In this document: piece by piece, positions 34,935-43,981 of the stretch
Numbering within the stretch: the stretch's first letter is position 1
How the letters are laid out: every line of letters starts with the position of its first letter
NCBI RefSeq assembly: GCF_046557915.1
Contig: NZ_JBHEBG010000003.1
Location: 186,001-250,000, forward strand
DNA: 64,000 bases
Origin: JBHEBG01 sp046557915
Lineage (GTDB): Bacteria > Bacteroidota > Bacteroidia > Flavobacteriales > Flavobacteriaceae
Direction: 5' to 3'
The notes under the pieces: generated by a model
Told to the model about the DNA's origin: nothing
Databases searched by the model: none
The model's input: only the letters and a program-made list of their open reading frames with translations
Position numbers and translations under genes: made by a program

Positions 34935-36371
34935 TTACTTTTGTAGAAGATGATCTAAAAACCTACCGATTGTGGTATAGGTGTACGCTTTGTTCCGTCC
35001 CAAATCTCTTAGGGCAACTATTGCCTCCTGGTCATAGAAAATGTCTTGCGTCAATATCATATGTGGATGCTTTAGGGTTTTAAGTTGCTCCAGCGGATTT
35101 TGTTCTACTACTAACAGCTCTGCCTTTTTTCCAACGGCAATGGTGCCCAACTCTTTTTCCAGACCCAGGGCCTTGGCCGCATTTGCAGTGCCCGATCTAA
35201 GTATGGAATGGGGTGTTAGGCCATTTTTTGCCAGCAAGGCTATTTCGTTATGTAGGGTAAGGCCCGGGATGGTTAAATTGGGACCAGTATCCGTTCCCAA
35301 TAGCATGGTTACCCCTTCTTCATCAAAAATACGGACCAAAGCTTCCATGCACTCGTATTTTTTTACGTTCCATTCGTAGGTGCCCTCATTGGCGTTTACC
35401 CACTGTTGTAATTGCCTATTTCCTATAAACCGAACAAAGGGATTTATCTGATCAGTTGGGATATTTTCCAGAAACGGAGTACCCTCGGTGGTCGTTTTAT
35501 AGATTGCATGAAAAGGGGAGAGTGTAACCGTAATTTTGGCCTGATGTTTTTTTAGTTTTTTGGCAATTTTCCTACCATGAACGGTATCTAGCTTGTAATC
35601 CATCATGCCCTGTACTACCTCTTCTATATGTTCATAGGTATTTATGGGATAGTTTAATAAAGTATCCAAATCAATATCGTGCGGTGGGTGTCCGGCAACT
35701 TTAAGTCCCGCTTTTTTAGCTTCGCGCATTATGGCTTTAAACTGGGATAGCGTTAATCCGTCGTAGATTTTAATAAAATCGTACCCTTCCTCCTTATACT
35801 TGCGTACCGCATTGGCGGCCTCTTCCGCACTATCAATATTTTTATGAAAAGGGCTGGTATTGGAACCTTCGTTTATGGTAGGTGTCGCTGTTATTAAGCG
35901 AGCTCCGGGATAAGCACCCTTGTTTATCTGGTCTCGCCATCTAAGATGCATGGGAAACCCCATCATATTTCTTACGGTAGTCACCCCATACCCAAGATAC
36001 ATGGGCAGGTCCGATCGATCAAAAATATGGCTGTGCATATCTATAAGTCCGGGCAGCACATACTTCCCATTTAGGTCTATACGTTTGAAGCGTGCAGGAA
36101 TTTCTACCGAATCCGGTAAAATATCAAGGATAATACCCCGATCTATAAGCAGCGTATGTCCTGTAATTATTTGGAGGGTATCTTCTTGCATAGGAATAAT
36201 GTGGGCGTTGCGCAGGGCTACGGCCTTCAGTTTTGCACCTATAGGAGCGGTAGGGTCGTTATAATCTTTTTTCGAGATTAAGACGGAAAGGAGTAATCCA
36301 ATGAGAATTGTTAATAGCAGGTAACCCAATACCTTTAGGGTAGTAGTTAGTATGCGGCGTACTTTTTTCAT
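34935..36371 (-). CDS. Amidohydrolase family metalloenzyme, membrane anchored
   Basis: A 478-residue hydrolase of the amidohydrolase superfamily. A basic N-terminus and a transmembrane helix (residues about 12-32) place the enzyme in the periplasm. Metal-binding motifs are IDMHSHIF (about 110-117), DFIKIYDG, VAGHPPHD, YEHIEEV and the catalytic LLGTDTGPN, followed by the C-terminal beta-sandwich segment GTIAVGKKAELLVVEQNP. The imidazolonepropionase/prolidase-like branch is the closest fit; substrates include cyclic amides and X-Pro peptides. An AraC regulator starts 107 bases upstream on the same strand and may control it. No second enzyme hints at the pathway. Confidence 0.88.
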   Translation of the reverse strand: MKKVRRILTTTLKVLGYLLLTILIGLLLSVLISKKDYNDPTAPIGAKLKAVALRNAHIIPMQEDTLQIITGHTLLIDRGIILDILPDSVEIPARFKRIDLNGKYVLPGLIDMHSHIFDRSDLPMYLGYGVTTVRNMMGFPMHLRWRDQINKGAYPGARLITATPTINEGSNTSPFHKNIDSAEEAANAVRKYKEEGYDFIKIYDGLTLSQFKAIMREAKKAGLKVAGHPPHDIDLDTLLNYPINTYEHIEEVVQGMMDYKLDTVHGRKIAKKLKKHQAKITVTLSPFHAIYKTTTEGTPFLENIPTDQINPFVRFIGNRQLQQWVNANEGTYEWNVKKYECMEALVRIFDEEGVTMLLGTDTGPNLTIPGLTLHNEIALLAKNGLTPHSILRSGTANAAKALGLEKELGTIAVGKKAELLVVEQNPLEQLKTLKHPHMILTQDIFYDQEAIVALRDLGRNKAYTYTTIGRFLDHLLQK

Positions 36372-36478
36372 CGTAGTGTATTATATGGGTTTTGGGTACA
36401 AAGAAAAATTGAAAAGTACTGGCAAGGGTTCGCAGACGTGTTTCCGAACCCATTTTTATAGAAAACTTAAGGCAATTA

Positions 36479-37555
36479 TTAGGTTGATGTAGTGCTGTGT
36501 TTCTTTCGGTACTCCGTAGGAGTAAGGCTGCAATCTGCTTTAAACAGGGTATTGAAGGACGATTTAGAGTTGAAACCCACATCGAACATTACCTCTTGTA
36601 TGGTCTCGTCCTTATCCTTGGGGTTGGACAGTCTTTTTTTGGCATGCTGAATCCGGTAATGGTTTACGAATCCCATGAAATTTTGACCTAGAAAGGCATT
36701 GATGAGGTAAGACAACCTACGTGGAGACATTTCCATGGCAATCGCAAGCTCTTTAAGACTTAACTCGGCCTGCGTATGAAGGTCCTGCGTTTGCATAAAA
36801 TTTTGAATCCCTGCCAACTCTTTTTTGTCGTGGCTATCGGGAACTTTGGGAATGGTGGTATTTTTTTTATCTCTATAAACGTCTTGGTCCAATACGGATA
36901 TCCCCAAAAATATCTGTGGTTGCTTAAGGCCTTTATAAAACATCCAATTTATGAGCAGCAGCAGGCCTATGTGTATGGAAGATATGCCCTGGTAAATGTC
37001 CGTACTCCAAAGTAGCTGATCAAAAATATCGAGTAGAAGTGTAATACAAAAAATAATCATGGTCCATTGCAACCAAATAAGGTCTGTACGCGCTTGGGAA
37101 GATTGTGTTTCCCTAAGTATGTTTCGGTAGGCCGCCATAGCTAGTATGGCGAGTATAACATAGGTTATTAAACTAATATATATGAGGAAACCCAGACTAT
37201 TGCAGGGCGAATATCCCATAGCAATTACCACAAGCAATACAATTACAGGGATGCTGTGCAGTAAATGCCCTGGTTTAAAGTGAAATGACTTATAAATCAA
37301 CGAATTGGTATATAAATAGAGTAACGGCCCGTAGGCAAACCCATAAATACATACACTATTTTGTATAAACTGGGTGCCAAAACCTAAAGGTTCGCTAAGG
37401 ATTGCGGTAAATTGTATTCCCAATACCAGTAGAAAGGCGGCCAGGTAGCGGTTACTCGTTTTTTTTGGACCTTGGTCCGTAAGTAACACAAAAGCAAAGC
37501 AGAAGCTCTGAAAAGCAACGATTACAGGGATAACATCCGCAAGATATAAGGTCAT
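36479..37555 (-). CDS. AraC family regulator with multi-pass membrane N-terminus
   Basis: A 358-residue protein. The first 215 residues are about seven hydrophobic helices (ADVIPVIVAFQSFCFAFVLL; YLAAFLLVLGIQFTAIL; HSIPVIVLLVVIAMGY), and the C-terminal part is an AraC helix-turn-helix (ELSLKELAIAMEMSPRRLSY; ETIQEVMFDVGFNSKSSFNT; FKADCSLTPTEYRKK). This membrane-bound AraC layout is common in Bacteroidota and suggests sensing at or in the membrane. It lies upstream of the amidohydrolase on the same strand. Confidence 0.88.
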   Translation of the reverse strand: MTLYLADVIPVIVAFQSFCFAFVLLTDQGPKKTSNRYLAAFLLVLGIQFTAILSEPLGFGTQFIQNSVCIYGFAYGPLLYLYTNSLIYKSFHFKPGHLLHSIPVIVLLVVIAMGYSPCNSLGFLIYISLITYVILAILAMAAYRNILRETQSSQARTDLIWLQWTMIIFCITLLLDIFDQLLWSTDIYQGISSIHIGLLLLINWMFYKGLKQPQIFLGISVLDQDVYRDKKNTTIPKVPDSHDKKELAGIQNFMQTQDLHTQAELSLKELAIAMEMSPRRLSYLINAFLGQNFMGFVNHYRIQHAKKRLSNPKDKDETIQEVMFDVGFNSKSSFNTLFKADCSLTPTEYRKKHSTTST

Positions 37556-37717
37556 TGGCGGGGTGGTTTATCGTTGTGTACAAAAAGCTGTTGCATAGGT
37601 ATAGATCAATAAATCAAAGTTAAGAACATTCCGCCCTTTTTTGAAAATGTTATTGCAACTCCCTGGCTTTTGTAACAAATAGTTAATTCGGTGTCTTTAT
37701 AGGAAAGACGAAATCGA

Positions 37718-37725
37718 TATATTTG
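37718..37725 (+). promoter_or_regulatory. Candidate -7 box for the AraC gene at 37748
   Basis: TATATTTG fits TAnnTTTG and lies 22 bases before the ATG. The -33 position (37696-37698) reads TTT instead of TTG. Confidence 0.4.
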
Positions 37726-37747
37726 ATAGGGTCATAAAAAACACCGT

Positions 37748-38557
37748 ATGGATTGCTTAAAAAGGGGCCATTATTTTAGTAACCACAAAAAGACGAATCA
37801 CCTAGGTCATTTAACACTTACCGAGGCCGAAAGCAATAACGAACCTGTAGACTGGCACTACCATGAGAACGCCTATTTTTCCTATACGTTGGAAGGACAT
37901 TGCATCGAAAAAAACAAAAAAGAGTCGTACGAGGTGAAGCCCGGAACCCTATTGTTCCATAATTGGCAAGATGTGCATACCAATGGCAACCACTCTAGCA
38001 ATTCCAAAACCCTATATCTAGAATTTGAAAAAGATTGGTACCCCGCTTTTGATTGTGATATTGCGGCCCTGGAAGGTAGTTTTAACATAGAAAACCCGTT
38101 TTTAAAGGCGCTGTTTAACCAAATATACCTAGAGGCCCGCATACAAGACGAGACCTTTCAACTTGCTGTGGAAAGTCTGGTCCTAAATGTATTTGCACTT
38201 CTGAAAAAAGATTGGCCCATCAAAAACAGGGATAACCCAAAATGGGTAGGCACCGTAAAGGAGATGATCCATAGCGAGTTTAATCAAAAACTAAGTTTGC
38301 AAGACCTTTCTTTGGCGGCCAATATACATCCGGCGCACTTATCCCGAGATTTCTCGCGATATTTTGGGGCTACCTTGGGGAATTACATCAGAAGGGTAAA
38401 AGTAGAACACGCTGCCGTGCTGCTCTCCGGACCGGATTCTTTTACGGAAATTGCATATCACTGTGGGTTTGCGGACCAAAGTCATTTTATCCGATGTTTT
38501 AAGGCATCCTATAACATGACCCCAAAAATGTTCAGGACAAAAATTACCACACGTTAA
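37748..38557 (+). CDS. AraC family transcriptional regulator, cupin type
   Basis: A 269-residue regulator with a cupin-like sensing domain (VDWHYHENAYFSYTLEGHCI; VKPGTLLFHNWQDVHTN) in residues 30-110 and the AraC DNA-binding region at the end (KLSLQDLSLAANIHPAHLSR; FTEIAYHCGFADQSHFIRCF; YNMTPKMFRTK). It is 60 bases upstream of the metal-domain hydrolase gene in the same direction, so the two may form an operon or regulator-target pair. The inducer is unknown. Confidence 0.88.
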   Translation: MDCLKRGHYFSNHKKTNHLGHLTLTEAESNNEPVDWHYHENAYFSYTLEGHCIEKNKKESYEVKPGTLLFHNWQDVHTNGNHSSNSKTLYLEFEKDWYPAFDCDIAALEGSFNIENPFLKALFNQIYLEARIQDETFQLAVESLVLNVFALLKKDWPIKNRDNPKWVGTVKEMIHSEFNQKLSLQDLSLAANIHPAHLSRDFSRYFGATLGNYIRRVKVEHAAVLLSGPDSFTEIAYHCGFADQSHFIRCFKASYNMTPKMFRTKITTR

Positions 38558-38617
38558 ATCTGTTCTATCCACCCCAAAAGTTCTTCCCTATGTTTGCCCA
38601 CCTAAAAGGAACCCATT

Positions 38618-39601
38618 ATGAAAATTCCCAAATTTGTAATCTTAACGGTGCTACTCTGTATGGGTATCACAAATCTTTTTGCACAAGAACATGCCTACGT
38701 CTGCCCTCCGTGTGCATCTGACTGCCATAAAGAAGAATATAAAAACCCCGGAAAATGTCCTACTTGTAATATGGATCTGGAGCAAAGAGAGGAGCTCTCC
38801 GTTGCAGGTTTTACGGCAAACAAGGTAAAGATAAAAAGTGGTGATATCTATTTAAATGCGGCCTATGTAACACCAAAAGATATCCAGAAACCAAATGCTG
38901 TGGTGGTCATCGTCCATGGGTCGGCCCCCTCCAGATATACGGATGTGGGTTATTATATTTCGTTGGCTACCAAAATGGGAATGTCCGTACTGGCCATTGA
39001 TAAGCGGGGCGTTGGTGGTTCTGGGGGTGTCTATGAGTTCTTTACGGTGGAAAGGAGTGCCGCTTGGTTTCAGCTTTTGGCAGAAGATGTGGTTGCCTGC
39101 TTAAAATGGTTGGGAAAGCAGCCCAGTGTTGACCCGGCCCGCATTGGCCTTTTGGGCGGTAGCCAGGCCGGTTGGATAATGCCCTTGGCAGCCTCCATGG
39201 ATAAAAGTGTTAAGTTTATTATTGTGGGGGAAGGAGTATCAGTTTCTGCCGGGGAGGAAGATTATTTTAGTGCACTAAGTGGGGACGGTACCGAAGAAGG
39301 GATTTCTTTGGAAGAAGCCGATGAAAAGTTGAAGCAATTTAAGGGCGACCGGGGTTTTGACCCTAGGGGGATCCTAAAAAAGCTGAATGCCAAAACCTTA
39401 TGGATTTTTGGAACCAGCGATCCGGTGATTCCGGTAAATGCCTCCCTTAGGGAATTGGAAAAAATTGACAACGATGACTATGAGGTGGTGATACTTCCAC
39501 ACGGAGATCACAATTTTTATAATACCAAAACCGAGGTTCGGTACAACTTAGTGGATTATATAATGCCGTGGTTGGTAAAACATGGGTTTATAAAAGATTG
39601 A
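38618..39601 (+). CDS. Heavy-metal-binding domain fused to alpha/beta hydrolase
   Basis: A 327-residue exported protein. The signal peptide ends LFAQ; residues about 25-56 are a heavy-metal-binding domain of the kind found in copper-handling proteins (YVCPPCASDCHKEEYKNPGK, then CPTCNMDLE), with Cys and His in the usual CPMHP...CPxCGM places. Residues about 90-325 are an alpha/beta hydrolase: VIVHGSAPSRYTD (oxyanion area), nucleophile GGSQAG, FGTSDPVIPV (Asp) and PHGDHNFYN (His). Esterase or peptidase activity is expected. The same small domain normally precedes efflux components or stands alone, so this fusion is unusual. The AraC gene upstream may regulate it. Confidence 0.85.
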   Translation: MKIPKFVILTVLLCMGITNLFAQEHAYVCPPCASDCHKEEYKNPGKCPTCNMDLEQREELSVAGFTANKVKIKSGDIYLNAAYVTPKDIQKPNAVVVIVHGSAPSRYTDVGYYISLATKMGMSVLAIDKRGVGGSGGVYEFFTVERSAAWFQLLAEDVVACLKWLGKQPSVDPARIGLLGGSQAGWIMPLAASMDKSVKFIIVGEGVSVSAGEEDYFSALSGDGTEEGISLEEADEKLKQFKGDRGFDPRGILKKLNAKTLWIFGTSDPVIPVNASLRELEKIDNDDYEVVILPHGDHNFYNTKTEVRYNLVDYIMPWLVKHGFIKD

Positions 39602-39664
39602 TATACGGAATCTACGTTTTATATTGGGTTCTTTCCTTTTTGTTTAAAACCAGCTCCCAGCTCC

Positions 39665-40678
39665 CTAACCCTCCCCAGCTTGGTTCAGTTGTTGTTTTCT
39701 AAAGGCCTGTGGGGTTACTTTCATTTCTTCTTTAAAGGCCTGGTATAACGAAGAGGTACTAGAAAAACCCACGGCCGTGGCAATAACCTCTATTTTGGCA
39801 TTGGCTTCCAAGTCTTTTAGGCGGTCCTTTACCTCGGCCACTCTATAGGTATTTACAAAAGTGTTGAATTTGGTACCGTAGTGTTCCTTTATGGTTTGGG
39901 AAACCAAATAAACGGGATGATCCAACGCACTGGAAACAGATGACAAGGTAAGTCCCTTTTGGCGATATATTTTTTGTGTTTGGAACAAGGCTTCCAAATC
40001 CTTTACTATCGCGGTACGGGTATCGGGGTTTAGCTTCTTGGTACCATTACTTTTGGGGTTAAGAATAGACCGATCGCGCATAATCATAAAATTGATACAG
40101 TAAAGCACCACTAATGCCAGCGCCGTACCTATGGCATAGGATTGTATGGTGCCAAAAAAACTTTGAAAAACAAAGATTAGACTTATAACGGCTACACTGG
40201 TACCAAAAAGTAAAAATCGGCGCCGGTTACCATTCCAGTTTCCTTTCCAAAACAGTAAAAAACTGGCCAATACATATAGGGCAAAGACAATGGCTCCGGT
40301 ATTGTAGATTTCAATAAGTGGCCAGGAGCGATCTATTACCAAACTGCCCAATACCAATAGGGCAGTGGGCGCATAATGGAGATAATCTGCTTTTCGGGGT
40401 TTATAGGGCTTGCTAGATACCGTGTATAGCCAAAGCGAGGGACCAACGGCCCAAAGTCCGGCAGCGGCCAGGGCAGTGCCCCATAGCGGTACTGCGGAAA
40501 AAACGTAATAGAAGTAAGATTTTCCTATCCTAAGGCTTAGCCCCAATAACATAATACTTAGAAAAAGGGGCGGTAAAGACCTTCCCCGATCTTTTACCAA
40601 TACATAAACCCCCAAAAAAATACCTTGGGCAATGGCTATTCCACAAACAATGGCAATAATTAGGGTCCAAAGGGTCAT
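39665..40678 (-). CDS. AraC family regulator with multi-pass membrane N-terminus
   Basis: A 337-residue protein with seven hydrophobic helices over residues 1-205 (TLIIAIVCGIAIAQGIFLGV; LFLSIMLLGLSLRIGKSYFY; YAIGTALALVVLYCINFMIM) and an AraC DNA-binding region (GLTLSSVSSALDHPVYLVSQ; KIEVIATAVGFSSTSSLYQA; FKEEMKVTPQAFRKQQ). It is divergent from the molybdenum hydroxylase genes with a 200-base gap, making those a plausible target. Confidence 0.87.
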   Translation of the reverse strand: MTLWTLIIAIVCGIAIAQGIFLGVYVLVKDRGRSLPPLFLSIMLLGLSLRIGKSYFYYVFSAVPLWGTALAAAGLWAVGPSLWLYTVSSKPYKPRKADYLHYAPTALLVLGSLVIDRSWPLIEIYNTGAIVFALYVLASFLLFWKGNWNGNRRRFLLFGTSVAVISLIFVFQSFFGTIQSYAIGTALALVVLYCINFMIMRDRSILNPKSNGTKKLNPDTRTAIVKDLEALFQTQKIYRQKGLTLSSVSSALDHPVYLVSQTIKEHYGTKFNTFVNTYRVAEVKDRLKDLEANAKIEVIATAVGFSSTSSLYQAFKEEMKVTPQAFRKQQLNQAGEG

Positions 40679-40878
40679 GTTTCCTTACAATTGGGTTTGT
40701 ATTGCTTCTCCAAAATTTATTTCAGATTCGCGGAATCCGAAAATAATAAATGCGCAAAAGAAGCCTCCAAGGCCTTGGAATGGCTTTATTTGTTAGTGGA
40801 TTACATCACCTATAAAAAACCATTCCAACCAGCCATTGATCCAAATATAAAAGATTAAACAGCGCTTACATTTTTTTT

Positions 40879-41337
40879 ATGATAAATTTAAAAGTAAACG
40901 GAAAACGCTACGCCCTGGAAGCATCGGACAAAATGCCCCTACTTTGGGCATTACGCGATATCTTGGAGTTAACAGGTACTAAATACGGCTGTGGCAAGGG
41001 TTTATGTGGTGCCTGTACCATACATATAGACGGTGAGGCCATACGTTCTTGTACTACTACCGTTGGGATGGCCGTAGGTAAGGAGATCTCCACTATTGAA
41101 GGAAAACAAAACAATGCCATATTGCAGGCCGTACAGGAGGCGTGGATCGCCGAGGATGTTCCCCAATGCGGATACTGCCAAAGCGGGCAGATAATGAGCG
41201 CAACGGCCTTGCTATCCAACAACAAAAACCCCAACGACGCTACTATCAATGAAGTAATGAAGGGCAATCTGTGCCGTTGTGGCACCTATTTACGAATTAG
41301 AAAGGCCATTAAACGGGCCGCAGAAAAATTGGGATAA
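40879..41337 (+). CDS. (2Fe-2S) subunit of IorAB-type molybdenum hydroxylase
   Basis: A 152-residue electron-transfer subunit. The plant-type cluster motif is KYGCGKGLCGACTIHIDG with a further Cys in AIRSCTTTVG (residues about 37-60), and the second cluster motif is CGYCQSGQIMS with NLCRCGTYLRIRKAI (residues about 98-145). Both clusters are therefore complete. It partners the molybdopterin subunit 56 bases downstream. There is no FAD subunit, so electrons must go to another acceptor, as in isoquinoline 1-oxidoreductase-type enzymes. The family oxidises aldehydes or N-heterocycles. Confidence 0.93.
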   Translation: MINLKVNGKRYALEASDKMPLLWALRDILELTGTKYGCGKGLCGACTIHIDGEAIRSCTTTVGMAVGKEISTIEGKQNNAILQAVQEAWIAEDVPQCGYCQSGQIMSATALLSNNKNPNDATINEVMKGNLCRCGTYLRIRKAIKRAAEKLG

Positions 41338-41393
41338 ACCCTGCAGTAATACCGTAAGGGATATCGAAAGCTTTACAAAGACAAATAGGCATC

Positions 41394-43553
41394 ATGGAAC
41401 GCAGAAATTTTTTTAGAATCACGGCCCTTAGTGGGGGCGGAATACTGTTGGGCACTTTTATACCCCTTGGCTGTGCAGGGGAAAGAAAGGTCTTGCCAGA
41501 TTGGGAACCCAATTTTTTTATAAAGATAAGTCCGGATAATAGCATCACTTTTGTTTCTAGCCAATCCGAATTGGGGCAGGGGACATCCACGGGGCTTGCC
41601 ATGATAGCCGCCGATGAATTGGGGGTGTCCATGGAAGACCTAAAAATAGAATTTGGAATAGGTAGTACGGAACGTTACGGGCACCTTCAGGGTACGGGAG
41701 GTAGTAATGGGGTTCGAATATTATGGCAGCCGCTGCGCGAGGCCATGGCCACTACCCGGGAAATCCTAATTTCTGCCGCAGCACAAAAATGGGGGGTAAG
41801 TACCACCGAATGCTATAGCGAGCAAGGCCATATACTACATAAAGACCAAGACTGGAAGATTCCCTTTGGAGATTTATTGGACATAGCGGTTACCCTAAAT
41901 GCACCGCAAGAGATTAAACTAAAAGACCCGTCGGAATTTAAGTATATCGGCAAACCTATCATTGGTCCAAAAGCTGCACAGGCCGCTACTGGTAGTACCC
42001 CCTTCAGCATTAATGTAAAATTACCCGATATGCTCTACGCGGGTATTGCACGCTGTCCCGTTTGGGGTGGGGAACTGGTGTCTTTTAATGCCGATAAGGC
42101 ACTGGCCATCCCCGGCGTGGTAGAGGTTCTGGAGGTAGAACCTACAGAAGTGCAGCCCGATGATTACAAAGGGGGTGTACGACCCGGTGTTGCTGTTTTG
42201 GCCACCAATACCTGGGCCGCTTTTGAAGGAAAAAAAGCATTGGAAATAGTATGGGAGAAAGGGAAAAATGGATCAAAATCCGACATCGACATTAGGCAAG
42301 AATTGATAGACGGTCGTATGGGAAAACGGGAAGTAAGTTCCGATATAAATGGGGCCAAAGCCCTTTTTAGACGTGGCAGACGTTTTGTTTCAGCTACCTA
42401 TGATTCTCCCTACCAGGTAAATGCATGTATGGAGCCCTTAAATGCTACCGCCTATCATCGGGGACATAAGGTTGAAATATGGGCGGGTACCCAAGCACCA
42501 CAATTAAACCAACAACGGATTGCCGAACTAACCGGTTTACCGCAGGCAGCCATCACCGTCCACAATCAACCCTCTGGGGGCGGTTTTGGACGCCGTTATT
42601 TTTGCGATTATGTGGAGGAAGCCGTTATACTTTCAGATAAGGTACGTAGGCCCGTAAAAGTTACATGGAGTAGGGAAGACACTTTTTCCACTTCCAAATA
42701 CCACCCCTATTGCAAGGACTACTGGGAGGCGGCACTAGATGAGGATAATATGCCCATTTCATTGGTATTACATGGTACGGTGAGTAGGCCTAGCGGATAT
42801 AGACCCTACCCGTATAGCATTCCCTTGGCGTATAACCATAGGCTGAGGTACAAAGAGGGAAACCTATTGCCCCGAGCATCTTGGCGGAGTGTATTTGCAC
42901 ATCCGTGGGGATTGGGGCTAGAGAGTTTTATGGACGAACTGGCGCATAGTGCGAATAAGGATCCCGTACAGTTTCGGTTAGATCTCTTGGAAAAGGCCAA
43001 AATTGTAGAACAAAAGGAATTGCCATGGGTGGGCGACGACCTATATCCCCAGAAACTGAAAAAAACCTTGGAGATAGCCGCAGAGAAATCGGGCTGGGGC
43101 AAGCAAGGAGAAAATGGCATATATCAAGGAGTGTCCGCACTAGGGTACAACACCTCTTATTGCTCCCAAGTAGTTGATGTCTCCTTGGAAAATGATCAAT
43201 TAAAAATAGTAAAAATTACGGCGGTCATCGATTGTGGCCTGGCCATAAACCCCAATCAGGTAAAAGCACAGATAGAGGGTAGTATTTTATGGGGGTTGAG
43301 TGCACTTTTAAAAGGATCCATAACCGTAAAAGATGGCGAAGTCCAGCAAGATAATTATGATACCTATGATCTGCTACGGATCCATGAGACCCCGGATATT
43401 GACGTATTTATAGTAGACAGCAACGAAGCCCCTACGGGGACGGGAGAACCCGCCGTTCCGGGTGTGGCACCGGCAGTACTCAATGCCGTATTTGCAGCTA
43501 CCGGTAAGCGCATTAGAGCGCTGCCCGTACCCCAAGGATTGTTTAAAACCTAA
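41394..43553 (+). CDS. Molybdopterin-binding subunit of IorAB-type hydroxylase
   Basis: A 719-residue catalytic subunit of the xanthine dehydrogenase family. The N-terminus MERRNFFRITALSGGG is a twin-arginine export signal, so the folded complex is probably moved to the periplasm. Motifs include SSQSELGQGTSTGLAMIAAD, EPLNATAYH, QPSGGGFGRRYFCDYVEEAV, and the active-site Glu in GTGEPAVPGVAPA near the end. Substrate type (aldehyde, isoquinoline or other heterocycle) cannot be read from sequence. A cytochrome c partner often found with IorAB is not encoded next to it. The divergent AraC regulator at 39665 may control the pair. Confidence 0.93.
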   Translation: MERRNFFRITALSGGGILLGTFIPLGCAGERKVLPDWEPNFFIKISPDNSITFVSSQSELGQGTSTGLAMIAADELGVSMEDLKIEFGIGSTERYGHLQGTGGSNGVRILWQPLREAMATTREILISAAAQKWGVSTTECYSEQGHILHKDQDWKIPFGDLLDIAVTLNAPQEIKLKDPSEFKYIGKPIIGPKAAQAATGSTPFSINVKLPDMLYAGIARCPVWGGELVSFNADKALAIPGVVEVLEVEPTEVQPDDYKGGVRPGVAVLATNTWAAFEGKKALEIVWEKGKNGSKSDIDIRQELIDGRMGKREVSSDINGAKALFRRGRRFVSATYDSPYQVNACMEPLNATAYHRGHKVEIWAGTQAPQLNQQRIAELTGLPQAAITVHNQPSGGGFGRRYFCDYVEEAVILSDKVRRPVKVTWSREDTFSTSKYHPYCKDYWEAALDEDNMPISLVLHGTVSRPSGYRPYPYSIPLAYNHRLRYKEGNLLPRASWRSVFAHPWGLGLESFMDELAHSANKDPVQFRLDLLEKAKIVEQKELPWVGDDLYPQKLKKTLEIAAEKSGWGKQGENGIYQGVSALGYNTSYCSQVVDVSLENDQLKIVKITAVIDCGLAINPNQVKAQIEGSILWGLSALLKGSITVKDGEVQQDNYDTYDLLRIHETPDIDVFIVDSNEAPTGTGEPAVPGVAPAVLNAVFAATGKRIRALPVPQGLFKT

Positions 43554-43559
43554 ATGGCA

Positions 43560-43691
43560 CTACAGTACCCCAGGTCTGTTCAGTACGCCCATAATGAAGA
43601 AAATGGAAATGGAAAGGATAAGGCAAGTAATGGCCGCAACCAAATTGTCTTTGGAAAACTCTTTTTTGAAACCTAATATTACAGTCTTCAT
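43560..43691 (-). CDS. Candidate 43-aa single-pass membrane protein
   Basis: A short reading frame from an ATG at 43691: a basic, polar N-terminus (MKTVILGFKKEFSKDN) followed by one clean hydrophobic helix (LVAAITCLILSISIFFIMGV) and a short tail NRPGVL. The pattern looks like a small inner membrane protein, but it could also be the broken front of a longer one. It ends 7 bases after the molybdopterin subunit stop, on the opposite strand. No relative is recognised. Confidence 0.3.
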   Translation of the reverse strand: MKTVILGFKKEFSKDNLVAAITCLILSISIFFIMGVLNRPGVL

Positions 43692-43981
43692 ATCGTTTTG
43701 TTTGCTACAAATTTGATACGAATGCTCCCCTTGGCATAAACTAGTCGGTAAAGGTAACACTTGCCCGTTCAATGGTCTTCCACGGTACTTTTAACGAAAA
43801 ACACGGCGGTTAATCCAAAAAATACGGGCTAAAAAAGACATGCCAAACAACCTGTTATCGACTTTTTGTGGCCGTTGTTCCAATATTGGGATTTGAATGT
43901 ACATAGCTTTTAGGGCAAGGTATTAAAACCAAAACCCTATAGCTAGAAGATAATTGGTAAATTGTGTATATTGTTTCCTCA
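43692..43981. other. Intergenic region before AraC gene
   Basis: About 290 bases without a supported gene. It must carry the promoter for the AraC gene at 43982 and possibly for the small minus-strand frame, but I see no clear TAnnTTTG box at a suitable distance, no long repeat and no RNA-like structure. Confidence 0.5.
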
